Below are positions 1 through 8,821 of a DNA stretch of 64,000 bases, piece by piece (position 1 is the stretch's first letter; every line of letters begins with the position of its first letter). A program made the position numbers and the translations under genes. Under the pieces are notes generated by a model, which searched no databases, had not been told where the DNA came from, and worked only from the letters and a program-made list of their open reading frames with translations. The stretch spans positions 372,001-436,000 of the forward strand of contig NZ_FXXB01000007.1 in the NCBI RefSeq assembly GCF_900184245.1, given 5' to 3'. Source of the DNA: Brachybacterium massiliense. GTDB lineage: Bacteria > Actinomycetota > Actinomycetes > Actinomycetales > Dermabacteraceae.

Positions 1-1893
1 CAGCCCCTGACCGGCCCGCACACCGAGTCCGGCCCGGGCCTGCTGCGCTTCGCGCTCGTCGATGCCGAGCTCGGGCTCGAGGTCTCCCTCGAGCTGGAGC
101 TGCTCCCCACGGGCCTGCTGCGCCAGCGCGCCGCACTCACCAACACCGGCGCCACCCCCTACCTGCTCGAAGAGCTGACGCTCACCGTCCCGGTCCCCGC
201 CCACGCGGACGAGCTGCTGGACTTCGCGGGCCGCTGGATCAAGGAGCGCACCCCGCAGCGGCGCGAGTTCACCGTCGGCGCGCACCTGCGCGAGAACCGC
301 CGCGGCCGCACCGGCGCGGACTCCGCGCACGTGCTGCACGCGGGCCCGGCCGGCTTCGGCTTCCGCCGCGGCGAGGTGTGGGGCGTGCACACCGCCTTCT
401 CCGGCAACCATCGCCACCTCGCCGAGCAGGTCAACACCGGCCGACGGGTGCTCGGCGGCGGCGAGCTGCTGCTTCCCGGCGAGCTCCGCCTGGCCGCCGG
501 CGAGCGCTACACCGGCCCGTGGCTGTTCGCCTCCTACGGCGAGGGCCTGGACGAGGTGGCCTCCCGCTTCCACCGTCACCTGCGGGCCCGCCCGCACCAC
601 GTCAGCACCGATCGGCCCGTCACGCTCAACGTGTGGGAGGCGGTCTACTTCGACCACGACCTCGCCCGCCTGAAGGACCTCGCGGACCGCGCGGCCGCCC
701 TCGGCGTGGAGCGCTTCGTGCTCGACGACGGCTGGTTCGGCTCCCGACGGGACGACACCTCCGGACTCGGCGACTGGGTGGTCTCGACAGAGGTGTGGCC
801 CGAGGGACTGGCACCGCTGGTCGATCACGTGCGCGGCCTGGGGATGGAGTTCGGGCTCTGGTTCGAGCCGGAGATGGTCAACGAGGACTCCGAGACGGCC
901 CGCGCCCACCCCGAGTGGCTCATGGCGCCGAGCCCCGAGCGGCTCCCGCTGCGCTCGCGCAGCCAGCAGGTGCTGAACCTGACCATCCCCGAGGCCTATG
1001 CGCAGGTGCGCGACCAGATGCTCGCGGTGCTCGGCAGCACCGAGATCGGCTACATCAAGTGGGACCACAACCGTGACCTGCTGGAATCCGCCACCCGCGC
1101 CACCGGCCGCGCGGCCGTGCACGAGCAGACCGCGGCGACCTACCGCCTGATGGACGAGCTGAAGGCGGCGCACCCCGGGCTCGAGATCGAGTCCTGCTCC
1201 TCGGGCGGGGCGCGCGTGGATCTGGGCGTGCTCGAGCACACCGACCGGGTCTGGGTCTCGGACTGCATCGACCCGCTGGACCGCCAGCAGATGAACCGCT
1301 GGACCGCGCAGCTGATCCCCCTCGAGCTGATGGGCAGCCACATCGCCTCCGGCGGCTCGCACACCACGGGCCGCCTGCACACCCTCGGCTTCCGGGCGCT
1401 GTCCGCGCTGTTCGGGCACCTGGGCATCGAATGGGACCTCGCCCGCGCCACGGAGGCGGAGCTCGCCGAGCTGCGCGAATGGATCGCCCTGTACAAGGAG
1501 CAGCGGGAGCTGCTGTTCACCGGTGACCTGGTGCGCGCCGACCGCGGGGACAGCGTGCTGTGGCTGCACGGCGTGGTCTCCCCGCAGCGCGAGCGCGCCC
1601 TGTTCACCCTCGCCGCCGTCGGCCGGTCCGATCAGTCCCAGCACGATCGGCTGCGATTCCCGGGCCTGGATCCCGCGGCCCGCTACCGCGTGCGCCCGCT
1701 GCTGCTCGGCGAGGGGCCGACGGGCCTGTCGCTGCCGCCGTGGTGGCGCCGCGCCGCGGAGCAGGACGGCCTGGTGGTCCCGGGCTCCGTACTCGAGCGC
1801 TCGGGCCTGGCCGCCCCGCTGATCAACCCCGAGCAGGGGCTGCTGCTCTCCCTCGTGCGCGAGGACGAAGGCACCCCCGCCGCGCACCGCTGA
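1..1893 (+). CDS. Alpha-galactosidase, GH36 (5' end outside window)
   Basis: The frame is open from the first base, so the N-terminus lies upstream; 630 residues are visible. The family hydrolyses terminal alpha-1,6-galactosides such as melibiose and raffinose by a retaining mechanism. KWDHNRD holds the expected nucleophile Asp (about visible residue 355), and VWVSDCIDP holds the acid/base Asp (about residue 421). The ESCSSGGAR stretch between them is typical of the family. The N-terminal beta-sandwich is partly present. No signal peptide can be judged, but a cytoplasmic location is usual. The sugar ABC importer genes begin 39 bp downstream in the same direction, so hydrolysis of imported galactosides is the likely role. 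Substrate is inferred. Confidence 0.93.
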   Translation, partial: QPLTGPHTESGPGLLRFALVDAELGLEVSLELELLPTGLLRQRAALTNTGATPYLLEELTLTVPVPAHADELLDFAGRWIKERTPQRREFTVGAHLRENRRGRTGADSAHVLHAGPAGFGFRRGEVWGVHTAFSGNHRHLAEQVNTGRRVLGGGELLLPGELRLAAGERYTGPWLFASYGEGLDEVASRFHRHLRARPHHVSTDRPVTLNVWEAVYFDHDLARLKDLADRAAALGVERFVLDDGWFGSRRDDTSGLGDWVVSTEVWPEGLAPLVDHVRGLGMEFGLWFEPEMVNEDSETARAHPEWLMAPSPERLPLRSRSQQVLNLTIPEAYAQVRDQMLAVLGSTEIGYIKWDHNRDLLESATRATGRAAVHEQTAATYRLMDELKAAHPGLEIESCSSGGARVDLGVLEHTDRVWVSDCIDPLDRQQMNRWTAQLIPLELMGSHIASGGSHTTGRLHTLGFRALSALFGHLGIEWDLARATEAELAELREWIALYKEQRELLFTGDLVRADRGDSVLWLHGVVSPQRERALFTLAAVGRSDQSQHDRLRFPGLDPAARYRVRPLLLGEGPTGLSLPPWWRRAAEQDGLVVPGSVLERSGLAAPLINPEQGLLLSLVREDEGTPAAHR

Positions 1894-1932
1894 CGTTCCA
1901 CCCATCCCATCCCGACAGGAAAGAAGGAAGTC

Positions 1933-2847
1933 ATGACCACCGCGACGACGTCGACGCGGTCGGCCCCACCACGCCGCAGGAAGAAGGACGACACGAAGCT
2001 GGCGCTGCTGTTCATCGCGCCCGCCACCGTCGGTCTGCTGGCATTCCTCGTGTGGCCGCTGCTGACCGGCATCTACTACTCCTTCACGGAGTACACGACC
2101 CTCACCCCACCGCAGTGGATCGGCTTCGAGAACTACCAGGCGATGTTCGCCGACCCGGTGTTCTGGAACTCGCTGAAGGTGACCGTGCTGTACGTGCTGA
2201 TCAACATCGGCGTGCAGACGGCCGTGGCGCTCGTGATCGCGGTGCTGATGCAGCGCCTGACCCAGTCCACGCTGCTGCGCTCGCTGGTGCTGGCTCCTTA
2301 CCTGGTCTCGAACGTGGTCGCCGCGATCGTGTTCCTGTGGATCCTGGACACTCAGCTGGGCATCTTCAACATCTTCCTGCAGTGGATCGGCTTCGACCCG
2401 ATCGCCTTCTGGGCCAACGAGACCTGGGTGATCCCGACCGTCGCGCTGGTGAACGTGTGGCGCCACATGGGCTACACCGCGCTGCTGCTGTTCGCGGGCC
2501 TGCAGGCGATCCCGGGCCATCTCTACGAGGCCGCTCGTACCGAGGGCGCCGGGGAGATCACGCTGTTCCGTCGGATCACGCTGCCGCTGCTGCGGCCGAT
2601 CCTCGCGCTGGTGCTGATCATGACCATCATCGGCAGCTTCCAGGTGTTCGACACCATCTCGGTGACCACCCAGGGTGGCCCGGCCGACTCCTCGCGCGTG
2701 CTGCAGATGTACATCTACCAGAACGCCTTCGCGGAGTACGAGTTCGGCTACGCCTCGGCGCTGTCCGTGGCGCTGCTGGTGATCCTGATGATCGTCACCT
2801 TCACCCAGTACTGGCTCACCCGTGCCGGTCAGTCGGACCTGGACTGA
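1933..2847 (+). CDS. Sugar ABC transporter permease, MalF type (CUT1)
   Basis: 304-residue inner-membrane protein with six predicted hydrophobic segments. It carries the permease EAA-type loop (EAARTEGAGEITLFRRITLP) about two thirds along, which docks the ATPase. The short cytoplasmic Arg/Lys-rich N-terminus (RRRKKDD) precedes TM1. The start ATG follows a strong AAAGAAGGAAG ribosome site. It pairs with the next permease and the binding protein downstream. No ATPase gene lies in the visible operon, so a shared MsiK-like ATPase elsewhere is likely, as is common in actinobacteria (inference). Transport of an alpha-galactoside is inferred only from the preceding alpha-galactosidase. Confidence 0.92.
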   Translation: MTTATTSTRSAPPRRRKKDDTKLALLFIAPATVGLLAFLVWPLLTGIYYSFTEYTTLTPPQWIGFENYQAMFADPVFWNSLKVTVLYVLINIGVQTAVALVIAVLMQRLTQSTLLRSLVLAPYLVSNVVAAIVFLWILDTQLGIFNIFLQWIGFDPIAFWANETWVIPTVALVNVWRHMGYTALLLFAGLQAIPGHLYEAARTEGAGEITLFRRITLPLLRPILALVLIMTIIGSFQVFDTISVTTQGGPADSSRVLQMYIYQNAFAEYEFGYASALSVALLVILMIVTFTQYWLTRAGQSDLD

Positions 2848-2860
2848 GAGGAGACCCGTG

Positions 2861-3829
2861 ATGACCACAGCACCCCATCCCGTCACCGACGAGGTCCGCG
2901 AGCCCGGCCCTGCCGGAGCCCGCAGCGGCGAGCGCACCATCACCCGCGCGAGGCGCGGCATCCCCTGGGGCCGGATCCTGGCCTGGGTGGTGATGGTGAT
3001 CTTCCTGCTGATCACCCTCTTCCCCTTCTACTGGATGCTGCGCACCGCGCTGTCCAGCAACACGGCCCTCGCCACGGATCCGGCGAGCCTGCTCCCGGTG
3101 GGTCTGAACACCGGCGGCTTCGAGCGTGTCTTCGGCATGCAGGATGTGGAGACCGCGATCGCGCAGGGCGGCTCCGGCGCGTCGATCAACTTCTGGCGCT
3201 ACCTGCTGAACTCCGTGATCGTGGCGACCACCGTCACGATCGTGCAGACGTTCTCGTGCGCGATGGCGGCCTACGCCTTCTCACGCCTGCGCTGGCGCGG
3301 CCGGGAGACGGTGTTCCTGATCTTCCTGGGCTCGCTGATGATCCCGCAGATCTTCACCCTGCTGCCCAACTTCATCCTGATCAAGAACCTGGGCCTGGTG
3401 GACACCCTGCTGGGCATCATGCTGCCCACGCTGTTCATCTCCTCGTTCGCGATCTTCTTCCTGCGGCAGTTCTTCAACAACATCTCCCGCGAGGTGGAGG
3501 AGGCGGCGCTGATCGACGGCGCGAGCAAGGTGCGGGTGTTCTTCACCCTGGTGCTGCCGATGTCCAGCGCCCCGCTGGCCACCCTCGCGCTGCTGACCTA
3601 CATGACCGCCTGGAACGAGTACTTCTGGTCGCTGATGGTGTCCTACACCGATCAGTCCCGGGTGCTCACCGTGGCGCTGGGGGTGTTCCGCGCGCAGGCA
3701 CCGGGCACCGGCCCCGACTGGTCGGGCCTGATGGCCGCGACCCTCGTCGCAGCGGCGCCCATGCTGATCCTCTTCGCCCTGTTCGCGAAGAAGATCGTCA
3801 ACTCCATCGGCTTCAGCGGAATCAAGTGA
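2861..3829 (+). CDS. Sugar ABC transporter permease, MalG type (CUT1)
   Basis: 322-residue second permease of the importer. Hydrophobic segments begin near residue 40 (ILAWVVMVIFLLITLFPFYW). The EAA loop (EVEEAALIDGASKVRVFFTL) sits in the C-terminal half, and the protein ends in the FAKKIVNSIGFSGIK tail seen in MalG-like permeases. ATG at 2861 was chosen because GAGAGGAGAC lies just upstream. The same frame stays open to a GTG at 2822, but that start would overlap the upstream gene and lacks a ribosome site. It forms the heterodimeric channel with the MalF-type permease. Confidence 0.92.
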   Translation: MTTAPHPVTDEVREPGPAGARSGERTITRARRGIPWGRILAWVVMVIFLLITLFPFYWMLRTALSSNTALATDPASLLPVGLNTGGFERVFGMQDVETAIAQGGSGASINFWRYLLNSVIVATTVTIVQTFSCAMAAYAFSRLRWRGRETVFLIFLGSLMIPQIFTLLPNFILIKNLGLVDTLLGIMLPTLFISSFAIFFLRQFFNNISREVEEAALIDGASKVRVFFTLVLPMSSAPLATLALLTYMTAWNEYFWSLMVSYTDQSRVLTVALGVFRAQAPGTGPDWSGLMAATLVAAAPMLILFALFAKKIVNSIGFSGIK

Positions 3830-3839
3830 GGCGATCCAG

Positions 3840-5240
3840 ATGAGCATCAAGAGCACTACGACGCCGCACCCCGCCCGTTCGGGGGCCGTCTCCCGCCGCC
3901 GTCTGCTGCAGGGCTCCGCCGCCCTCGCCGCGGGCGCGGCCGGCGCCGGGACCCTGTCGGCCTGCGGCGGCGCCCAGGCCCCGGCCGGGGCCACCGAGAT
4001 CGACTACTGGCTGTGGGACGCCCTCCAGCTGCCCGCGTACTCCGCGGCGATCGACCGCTTCATGGAGCACAACCCCGATGTCTTCGTGCGGATCACCCAG
4101 CTGGGCTGGGACGATTACTGGACGAAGCTGACGGCGAGCTTCGTGGCCGAGGCCGGTCCGGACGCCTTCGCCGATCACCTCGCCCGCTTCCCCGAGTTCG
4201 TGCGCCTGGGAGTGATCGCTCCCCTGGACGGGCTCGGCCCGCTGGACGAGGTGCCGGCCGAGCGCTTCCAGGAGGGCCTGCAGGAGCTGTGGACCGGCCA
4301 GGACGGCAAGCGCTACGGCATCCCCAAGGACTACGACACCATCGCGATCATGTATGACAGGAACATGCTCGCGGAGGAGGGACTGTCCCCGGAGGATCTC
4401 GAGGGCCTGGACTGGAATCCGCAGGACGGCGGCACCTTCGAGCAGCTGCTGGCGCGCCTGACCCTGGACACCGAGGGCAGGCGCGGCGATCAGGAGGGCT
4501 TCGACCCCACCAGCATCGCCCGCTACGGGCTGGCCGCTGATCCCGGGATCGACTACACCGGGCAGACCAGCTGGTCCCCCTTCGCCCTCTCGACCGGCTG
4601 GACCTTCACCGACGAGGACACCTGGGGCCGTTCCTTCAACTACGACGACGACCGGTTCATCGACACCATGGACTGGTACTTCGGCCTCGTGGACAAGGGT
4701 TTCTTCCCCGCCTTCGGCACCTTCGGCGACTCCTCGCCCTCGCAGGCCCAGCTGCAGTCGGGCGCCTCGGCGCTCGCGACGGTGGGCTCGTGGATGATCA
4801 CCACCTTCGCGAACATGGAGGGCATGGACCTGGGGATCGCGAACCTGCCCGCCGGGCCGGTGGGCACTCCGGTCTCGATGTTCAACGGGCTCGGGGACTC
4901 GATCTCCGCGCAGTCGGACAACAAGGAGGAAGCGGCGCGCCTGATCGCCTTCCTCGCCTCGGACGAGGCGCAGACGATCATCGGCGAGCGCGCCCCGTTC
5001 TTCCCCTCGACGGATGCGGGCACCGAGACCGCGATCGCGAGCTACGCGGAGGCGGGGCTGGACGTCACCCCGTTCACCGATCGGGTGGCGAACGGCGAGA
5101 CCGGTCTGTACCCGCTGGTGGAGAACTCGGCCTCGATCTCCTCGATCATGCAGACGGCCTTCGACCAGTGCTGGATGCGGCAGATCGACGGGGCGGACTT
5201 CGCCTCGTTCAACGACCGCGTCAACGCCCTGTTCGACTGA
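3840..5240 (+). CDS. Extracellular sugar-binding lipoprotein (SBP family 1)
   Basis: 466 residues. The N-terminus has a twin-arginine-type signal (SRRRLLQGS around residues 18-26) followed by an Ala/Gly-rich core and lipobox LSAC, with Cys42 the lipidated residue. The protein is therefore probably exported folded and anchored outside the membrane. The rest resembles family-1 solute-binding proteins for oligosaccharides (IDYWLWDALQLPAYSAA..., the KRYGIPKDYD region, the ASDEAQTIIGERAPFFPS hinge). The gene lies 10 bp after the permease and ends the operon just before a strong hairpin. Ligand specificity cannot be read from the sequence; alpha-galactosides are inferred from context. Confidence 0.92.
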   Translation: MSIKSTTTPHPARSGAVSRRRLLQGSAALAAGAAGAGTLSACGGAQAPAGATEIDYWLWDALQLPAYSAAIDRFMEHNPDVFVRITQLGWDDYWTKLTASFVAEAGPDAFADHLARFPEFVRLGVIAPLDGLGPLDEVPAERFQEGLQELWTGQDGKRYGIPKDYDTIAIMYDRNMLAEEGLSPEDLEGLDWNPQDGGTFEQLLARLTLDTEGRRGDQEGFDPTSIARYGLAADPGIDYTGQTSWSPFALSTGWTFTDEDTWGRSFNYDDDRFIDTMDWYFGLVDKGFFPAFGTFGDSSPSQAQLQSGASALATVGSWMITTFANMEGMDLGIANLPAGPVGTPVSMFNGLGDSISAQSDNKEEAARLIAFLASDEAQTIIGERAPFFPSTDAGTETAIASYAEAGLDVTPFTDRVANGETGLYPLVENSASISSIMQTAFDQCWMRQIDGADFASFNDRVNALFD

Positions 5241-5256
5241 GCGGCGGCTGAGCAGC

Positions 5257-5297
5257 GAGTTCGTCGGCCCCTGACACCCTCAGGGGCCGACGAACTC
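5257..5297. terminator. Perfect 18-bp hairpin, probable bidirectional terminator
   Basis: Arms GAGTTCGTCGGCCCCTGA (5257-5274) and its exact complement (5280-5297) flank a 5-nt loop. It lies between the convergent binding-protein gene and ROK regulator. The right arm is also coding: it contains the stop codon and the last five codons of the ROK gene. No U-tract is evident, as usual for high-GC terminators. Confidence 0.75.
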
Positions 5298-6440
5298 CTG
5301 GATCGCGAGCACCGCCGCACCGCGCGCCCACTGGTCGAACTCGGTGCTCAGCTCGCGGATCACCAGGCCGTGCTGGGCGGGGACGGTCGCCTCACGCAGG
5401 ACCTGCTCGAACTCCGGATCGACCGCGCGCACCAGATCGATGTTCTCGCCGCCGAGCACGATCGCCTCGGGATCCACGAGCGCGACCACCGCGGCGACCG
5501 CGCGGGCGACGATGCGGGCCAGCTCGGCGCACAGCTCGAGGGCACCCGGATCGGCGGCGGCGAGCTTCTCCCGCAGCCGCGCCATCCCCTCGCCCGGGGC
5601 GAGCACGCCCCGCTCCTCGGCGCGGCGCAGCACCGCGCGGGTGCGGGCCGCATCGCCGAGGGTGAGCGGCGCGCCGTCGGGGCCGACGCCGACGGGGAGG
5701 CGCTCGGTGACCCCGGCGAGGTGCGAGTGCCCGGTGACCAGGCGCCCCTCGACCACGGTGCCGAGGGCGACGCCCGCACCGATCGTGAGCACGCAGAAGC
5801 TGCGATAGCGGCGGCCGAGGCCGAACCAGTGCAGCCCGTGCACCATCGCGGCGAGGTCGTTGTCGACCGCGACGGGCAGCCCCAGCCGCTGCTCGAGATG
5901 GTCGGCGAGGTCATGCGGCTGCGGCCAGCCGAGCATGGTCGAGCTGACCACGCGGCGCCGCTCGGCGACGCGCCCGCCGAGGCTCACGCCGATGCCGGCC
6001 ACCCGGGGGTGTGCCTCAGCGAGGGCGGCTGCGGGTTCGGCGATGGCGTCCTCGACAGTCCCGGGGTCGGTGCCGCCGAGCGGGATCACGAGCTCCTCGA
6101 GGGCGTTGCCGCGCACGGTGGTGACCACGGTGTGGATCTCGTCGGCGGTGACCTTCACTCCGATGAAGCGCGGGCCGAGGTTCTCCTCGATGTCCAGGGG
6201 CTCCTGCGGCCTGCCCTTGCTGCGCGCGACCGGTTCGAGCGTGCGCAGATACCCCTCGCCCAGCAGATCGCGCGTGAGGCGGGTGACCGTGGGCGCGGAC
6301 ATCCCCAGGCGCGTGGTGAGGTCGCGGCGCGACCGGGGCCCGAAGCGCAGCAGGTCACGGTAGACCGCGCGGGCGTTCTCGCCGCCGAGCCCGCGGGCGA
6401 CGCCGCTGGCCGTGTCGGTGCTCGTCGGATCCCCCTGCAT
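5280..6440 (-). CDS. ROK-family transcriptional regulator
   Basis: 386 residues. An N-terminal winged helix-turn-helix (about residues 20-75, RRDLTTRLGMSAPTVTRLTR) is followed by a ROK (repressor/ORF/kinase) fold with VGVSLGG-like and VLTIGAGVALG glycine-rich nucleotide-binding segments. The canonical ROK zinc motif CxCGxxGC is absent, which argues for a regulator without sugar-kinase activity. It is convergent with the alpha-galactosidase/ABC operon and is its likely repressor (inference). No ribosome site precedes ATG 6440. Instead TAAGCT sits 6 nt upstream, suggesting a leaderless transcript. The C-terminal codons form one arm of the hairpin at 5257-5297. Confidence 0.9.
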   Translation of the reverse strand: MQGDPTSTDTASGVARGLGGENARAVYRDLLRFGPRSRRDLTTRLGMSAPTVTRLTRDLLGEGYLRTLEPVARSKGRPQEPLDIEENLGPRFIGVKVTADEIHTVVTTVRGNALEELVIPLGGTDPGTVEDAIAEPAAALAEAHPRVAGIGVSLGGRVAERRRVVSSTMLGWPQPHDLADHLEQRLGLPVAVDNDLAAMVHGLHWFGLGRRYRSFCVLTIGAGVALGTVVEGRLVTGHSHLAGVTERLPVGVGPDGAPLTLGDAARTRAVLRRAEERGVLAPGEGMARLREKLAAADPGALELCAELARIVARAVAAVVALVDPEAIVLGGENIDLVRAVDPEFEQVLREATVPAQHGLVIRELSTEFDQWARGAAVLAIQEFVGP

Positions 6441-6551
6441 CCGTCCAGCTTATCCGGGGAGGTGCAGCGGGCAGCACCGATCTGACATGCTTCCGGTGAC
6501 AGTTGTTCCGGGCGCCCGCGGCGCCCGGCCCACGCCACGCAGGGGGACACC

Positions 6552-7229
6552 ATGAGCGAGACCACCGCGACCGACGAGCAGGTCACGATCTACACCGCGT
6601 ACGAGATCGACTTCATGCTCGGGCTGCGCGACACCGAGAACGGGCGGATCACCCGCGAGCAGGTGGGTCTGCGCCGCGCCCCCGAAGCCGCGCAAGAGTT
6701 CGTCACCGCGGCGGTCACGTCCGGTCTGCGGGCCCGCGGGAAGGTGGAGCGCTCCGAGGACGGCCAGTGGCTGCTGGGCGAGGAGGGACAGGTGGTGGCC
6801 TCCGCGCTGACCGCCGCCGACCGCTGGCTGGGGATCGCCCTGGCCGAGGGCGAGGCGATGCGCATGGCCTTCATCATCAAGGCGGGCGAGGCCATCCTCA
6901 TGCTCACCCAGGACGAGCTGGACTCCTTCGTGGTCACCGCCCTGCCCGGCAGCCAGGAGGTCCCCGCGTCGGTCTCCGACATCGTGCTGGCGTTCCTCGA
7001 GGGCGGCAACGAGCGCACCGTCTCGCTGCGCCGCACCGACATCTCCGCCCCGCACGATCCGGTGCCGCTGATGTTCCACGTCGAGGCCGACGGCAGCTGG
7101 CGGGCCGGTCATCTCCCGCTCGACGCCGAGGGCATCCTCAGCATCTCGGAGGTGGATGCCGACGGGGTCCGCGAGACGACCCGCGCGCTGTGGGCCGACG
7201 GGGTCAGCCGCTCCCCCGCCTCCGCCTGA
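6552..7229 (+). CDS. Hypothetical protein, 225 aa
   Basis: No family recognised. A soluble, acidic protein with no signal peptide or membrane segment. It begins MSETTATDEQVTIYTAYEID, has an Ala-rich helical middle (LTAADRWLGIALAEGEAMRM) and a C-terminal half rich in beta-type segments. The start follows GCAGGGGGACACC, a clear ribosome site 8 nt away, and codon use matches its neighbours, so it is very likely a real gene. The start lies about 110 bp from the divergent ROK regulator. The general look, an N-terminal helical part then a sensor-like beta domain, vaguely recalls EspG-type secretion chaperones, but I would not assign that. Confidence 0.8.
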   Translation: MSETTATDEQVTIYTAYEIDFMLGLRDTENGRITREQVGLRRAPEAAQEFVTAAVTSGLRARGKVERSEDGQWLLGEEGQVVASALTAADRWLGIALAEGEAMRMAFIIKAGEAILMLTQDELDSFVVTALPGSQEVPASVSDIVLAFLEGGNERTVSLRRTDISAPHDPVPLMFHVEADGSWRAGHLPLDAEGILSISEVDADGVRETTRALWADGVSRSPASA

Positions 7230-7240
7230 CCAGAACCGCC

Positions 7241-7894
7241 TCAGAACGCGCGGCGCGCGGACTTCTCCTGCGCCCGCAGCTCGAGGCGCAGGGCGCGGAT
7301 GTCCTGGCCGGAGGGCTGGGGCCAGGTCCAGATGTGGCGATCGAAGGCGGGCATCACCACCCGGGACCCGTCCCGCAGGCGCAGCGCCGCGGTGAGCCAG
7401 TGCACGGGGTGGACCACCCTGGACTCGATCGCCTGGACGTCCCGCCAGGCCACGTCGCGCGAGCGCAGCGCCCCCACCACGCGCAGCCCGTGCTCCGAGA
7501 GCTCCACCCGGGAGCGTGCGGTGGCGAGGGCGACCAGGGCGAACCGCAGCCCCAGCAGCGCGAGAAGCACGCCCAGCCCCGCGAGCGACAGCAGCACCAG
7601 CAGCAGGCCGAGCCCGGGCGAGCGACCGTCCTCGAGGCCGAGCACGAGCAGCAGGATCACCACCGTGCTGAGGAACGCACCGCCCAGCAGGAGGGCCGCG
7701 ATCACGGCCCGGATCACGGTGTCCCGGGTCCCGGCCGCGGGCAGCAGCACGCGCGTCGCACCGCGCCGCACCTTCCCGCGGGTGCCGCGCCGCAGATCGG
7801 AGACCATTCGCTCGACGGTGGCGCTGCTGCGCGAGTAGTCGGGCAGGGCGGTGCGCGGGCCGCTGTCGGGGCCGAGCTGTCGCGGGATGGTCAT
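7241..7894 (-). CDS. Membrane protein with bacterial PH-like domain
   Basis: 217 residues. Two adjacent transmembrane segments (about residues 60-115, VIRAVIAALLLGGAFLSTVV and GLGLLLVLLSLAGLGVLLAL) are followed by a cytoplasmic domain (SRVELSEHGLRVVGALRSRD, then VVMPAFDRHIWTWP) resembling bacterial pleckstrin-homology (bPH) modules. The frame extends upstream to 8242, but that would overlap the divergent neighbour. ATG 7894 is preferred because TACTGT lies exactly 6 nt upstream, the leaderless-promoter pattern seen elsewhere here. Function unknown. Confidence 0.78.
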   Translation of the reverse strand: MTIPRQLGPDSGPRTALPDYSRSSATVERMVSDLRRGTRGKVRRGATRVLLPAAGTRDTVIRAVIAALLLGGAFLSTVVILLLVLGLEDGRSPGLGLLLVLLSLAGLGVLLALLGLRFALVALATARSRVELSEHGLRVVGALRSRDVAWRDVQAIESRVVHPVHWLTAALRLRDGSRVVMPAFDRHIWTWPQPSGQDIRALRLELRAQEKSARRAF

Positions 7895-7958
7895 GAGCTC
7901 ACAGTAGTGCGGGCTCCGGGAGTGCGGCCTGCGGGGCACGGCGCGTAGTGTGCGGGCC

Positions 7959-8591
7959 ATGTCCTCGAACGACTCCTCCCGCTTCCGTCGGCCCGCTCCC
8001 CTGTTCGACTCGGTCGCCGAGGCGATCCCGGGCGAGCCGGATCCTGCGACCTCCGCGGACCTGGCCCACGATTCGGCCCGGGCGCTGCTGGACGGGGTGT
8101 TCCACTCCTCGGATCCGGAGGTCGTGGCCCGTGTGGTGGCCCTCGCGGCCGATGACGGGCTGACGGATCTGAGCGCCCTGTGGTCGGGGGCGCCCGCGAC
8201 CTCGCTGCCCGGTGCGCTGTGGAGGCTGTACGTGCTGCACACCTGGGCGGCGCAGGGCGGTGACGAGGTGGTGCGCCGCTACCGGGCCGGTTCGCGCACC
8301 GTGCCCGGGCTGCGCTATCTCTCCGGCTTCGCGGAGCCTCCCGAGGTCGAGCAGGTCCAGCGCACGATGGACGACATCCTGCGCGGCGCCTTCACCGGCG
8401 ATCTGGCGCTCGCGCTGCGGCGGGCGGGGGCGGTGGCGACGATCGTCGCGCACGGCACCGCCCATCTCGCCGACGACGCCGCCGACGGCGCGGCCGGCGA
8501 CGAGCGCACCCGGCAGGCGGAGCGGCTGCTGCGCACCGGCGAGGAGCTCACGGCCGCAGGTCACCACGCGGAGGCCGGGCGCCTGGACTGA
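7959..8591 (+). CDS. Hypothetical protein, 210 aa, upstream of DUF47-Pit
   Basis: Soluble, Ala-rich and mostly helical; no family recognised with confidence. Begins MSSNDSSRFRRPAPLFDSVA and contains LPGALWRLYVLHTWAAQGGD. A TAGTGT box 7 nt before ATG 7959 suggests leaderless transcription divergent from the PH-domain gene only 64 bp away; the two promoters overlap. A GTG at 7950 is an in-frame alternative. The gene precedes the DUF47/phosphate-transporter pair, but a 230-bp gap makes co-transcription uncertain. Confidence 0.75.
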   Translation: MSSNDSSRFRRPAPLFDSVAEAIPGEPDPATSADLAHDSARALLDGVFHSSDPEVVARVVALAADDGLTDLSALWSGAPATSLPGALWRLYVLHTWAAQGGDEVVRRYRAGSRTVPGLRYLSGFAEPPEVEQVQRTMDDILRGAFTGDLALALRRAGAVATIVAHGTAHLADDAADGAAGDERTRQAERLLRTGEELTAAGHHAEAGRLD

Positions 8592-8620
8592 GGCGCATGC
8601 CATCACGGGCGGGCCCGCGC

Positions 8621-8651
8621 TTGCACCCGGGGCGAGGTCGTGCCCTACGAT
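8621..8651 (+). promoter_or_regulatory. Candidate promoter for DUF47-pit
   Basis: TTGCAC (8621-8626) and TACGAT (8646-8651) are separated by 19 nt in the 230-bp gap before the DUF47 gene. Spacing is slightly long, so this is only a candidate. Nothing else is recognisable in the gap. Confidence 0.35.
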
Positions 8652-8821
8652 GGTCGAGCGCCGGGCCGCGGTTGCCCCGGGCTCCAACATTTGCCGCTTC
8701 GAGCGGCCTTCGCGCCGACAGGCGCATCCCGGTCCGGCGCCTCGACGTGCTGTACTTGCCCGCGTCCGCTCGCACAGCGTGAGCGGCATGATGCGTCCCG
8801 GACGCGAGGAGGAGAACCGCA

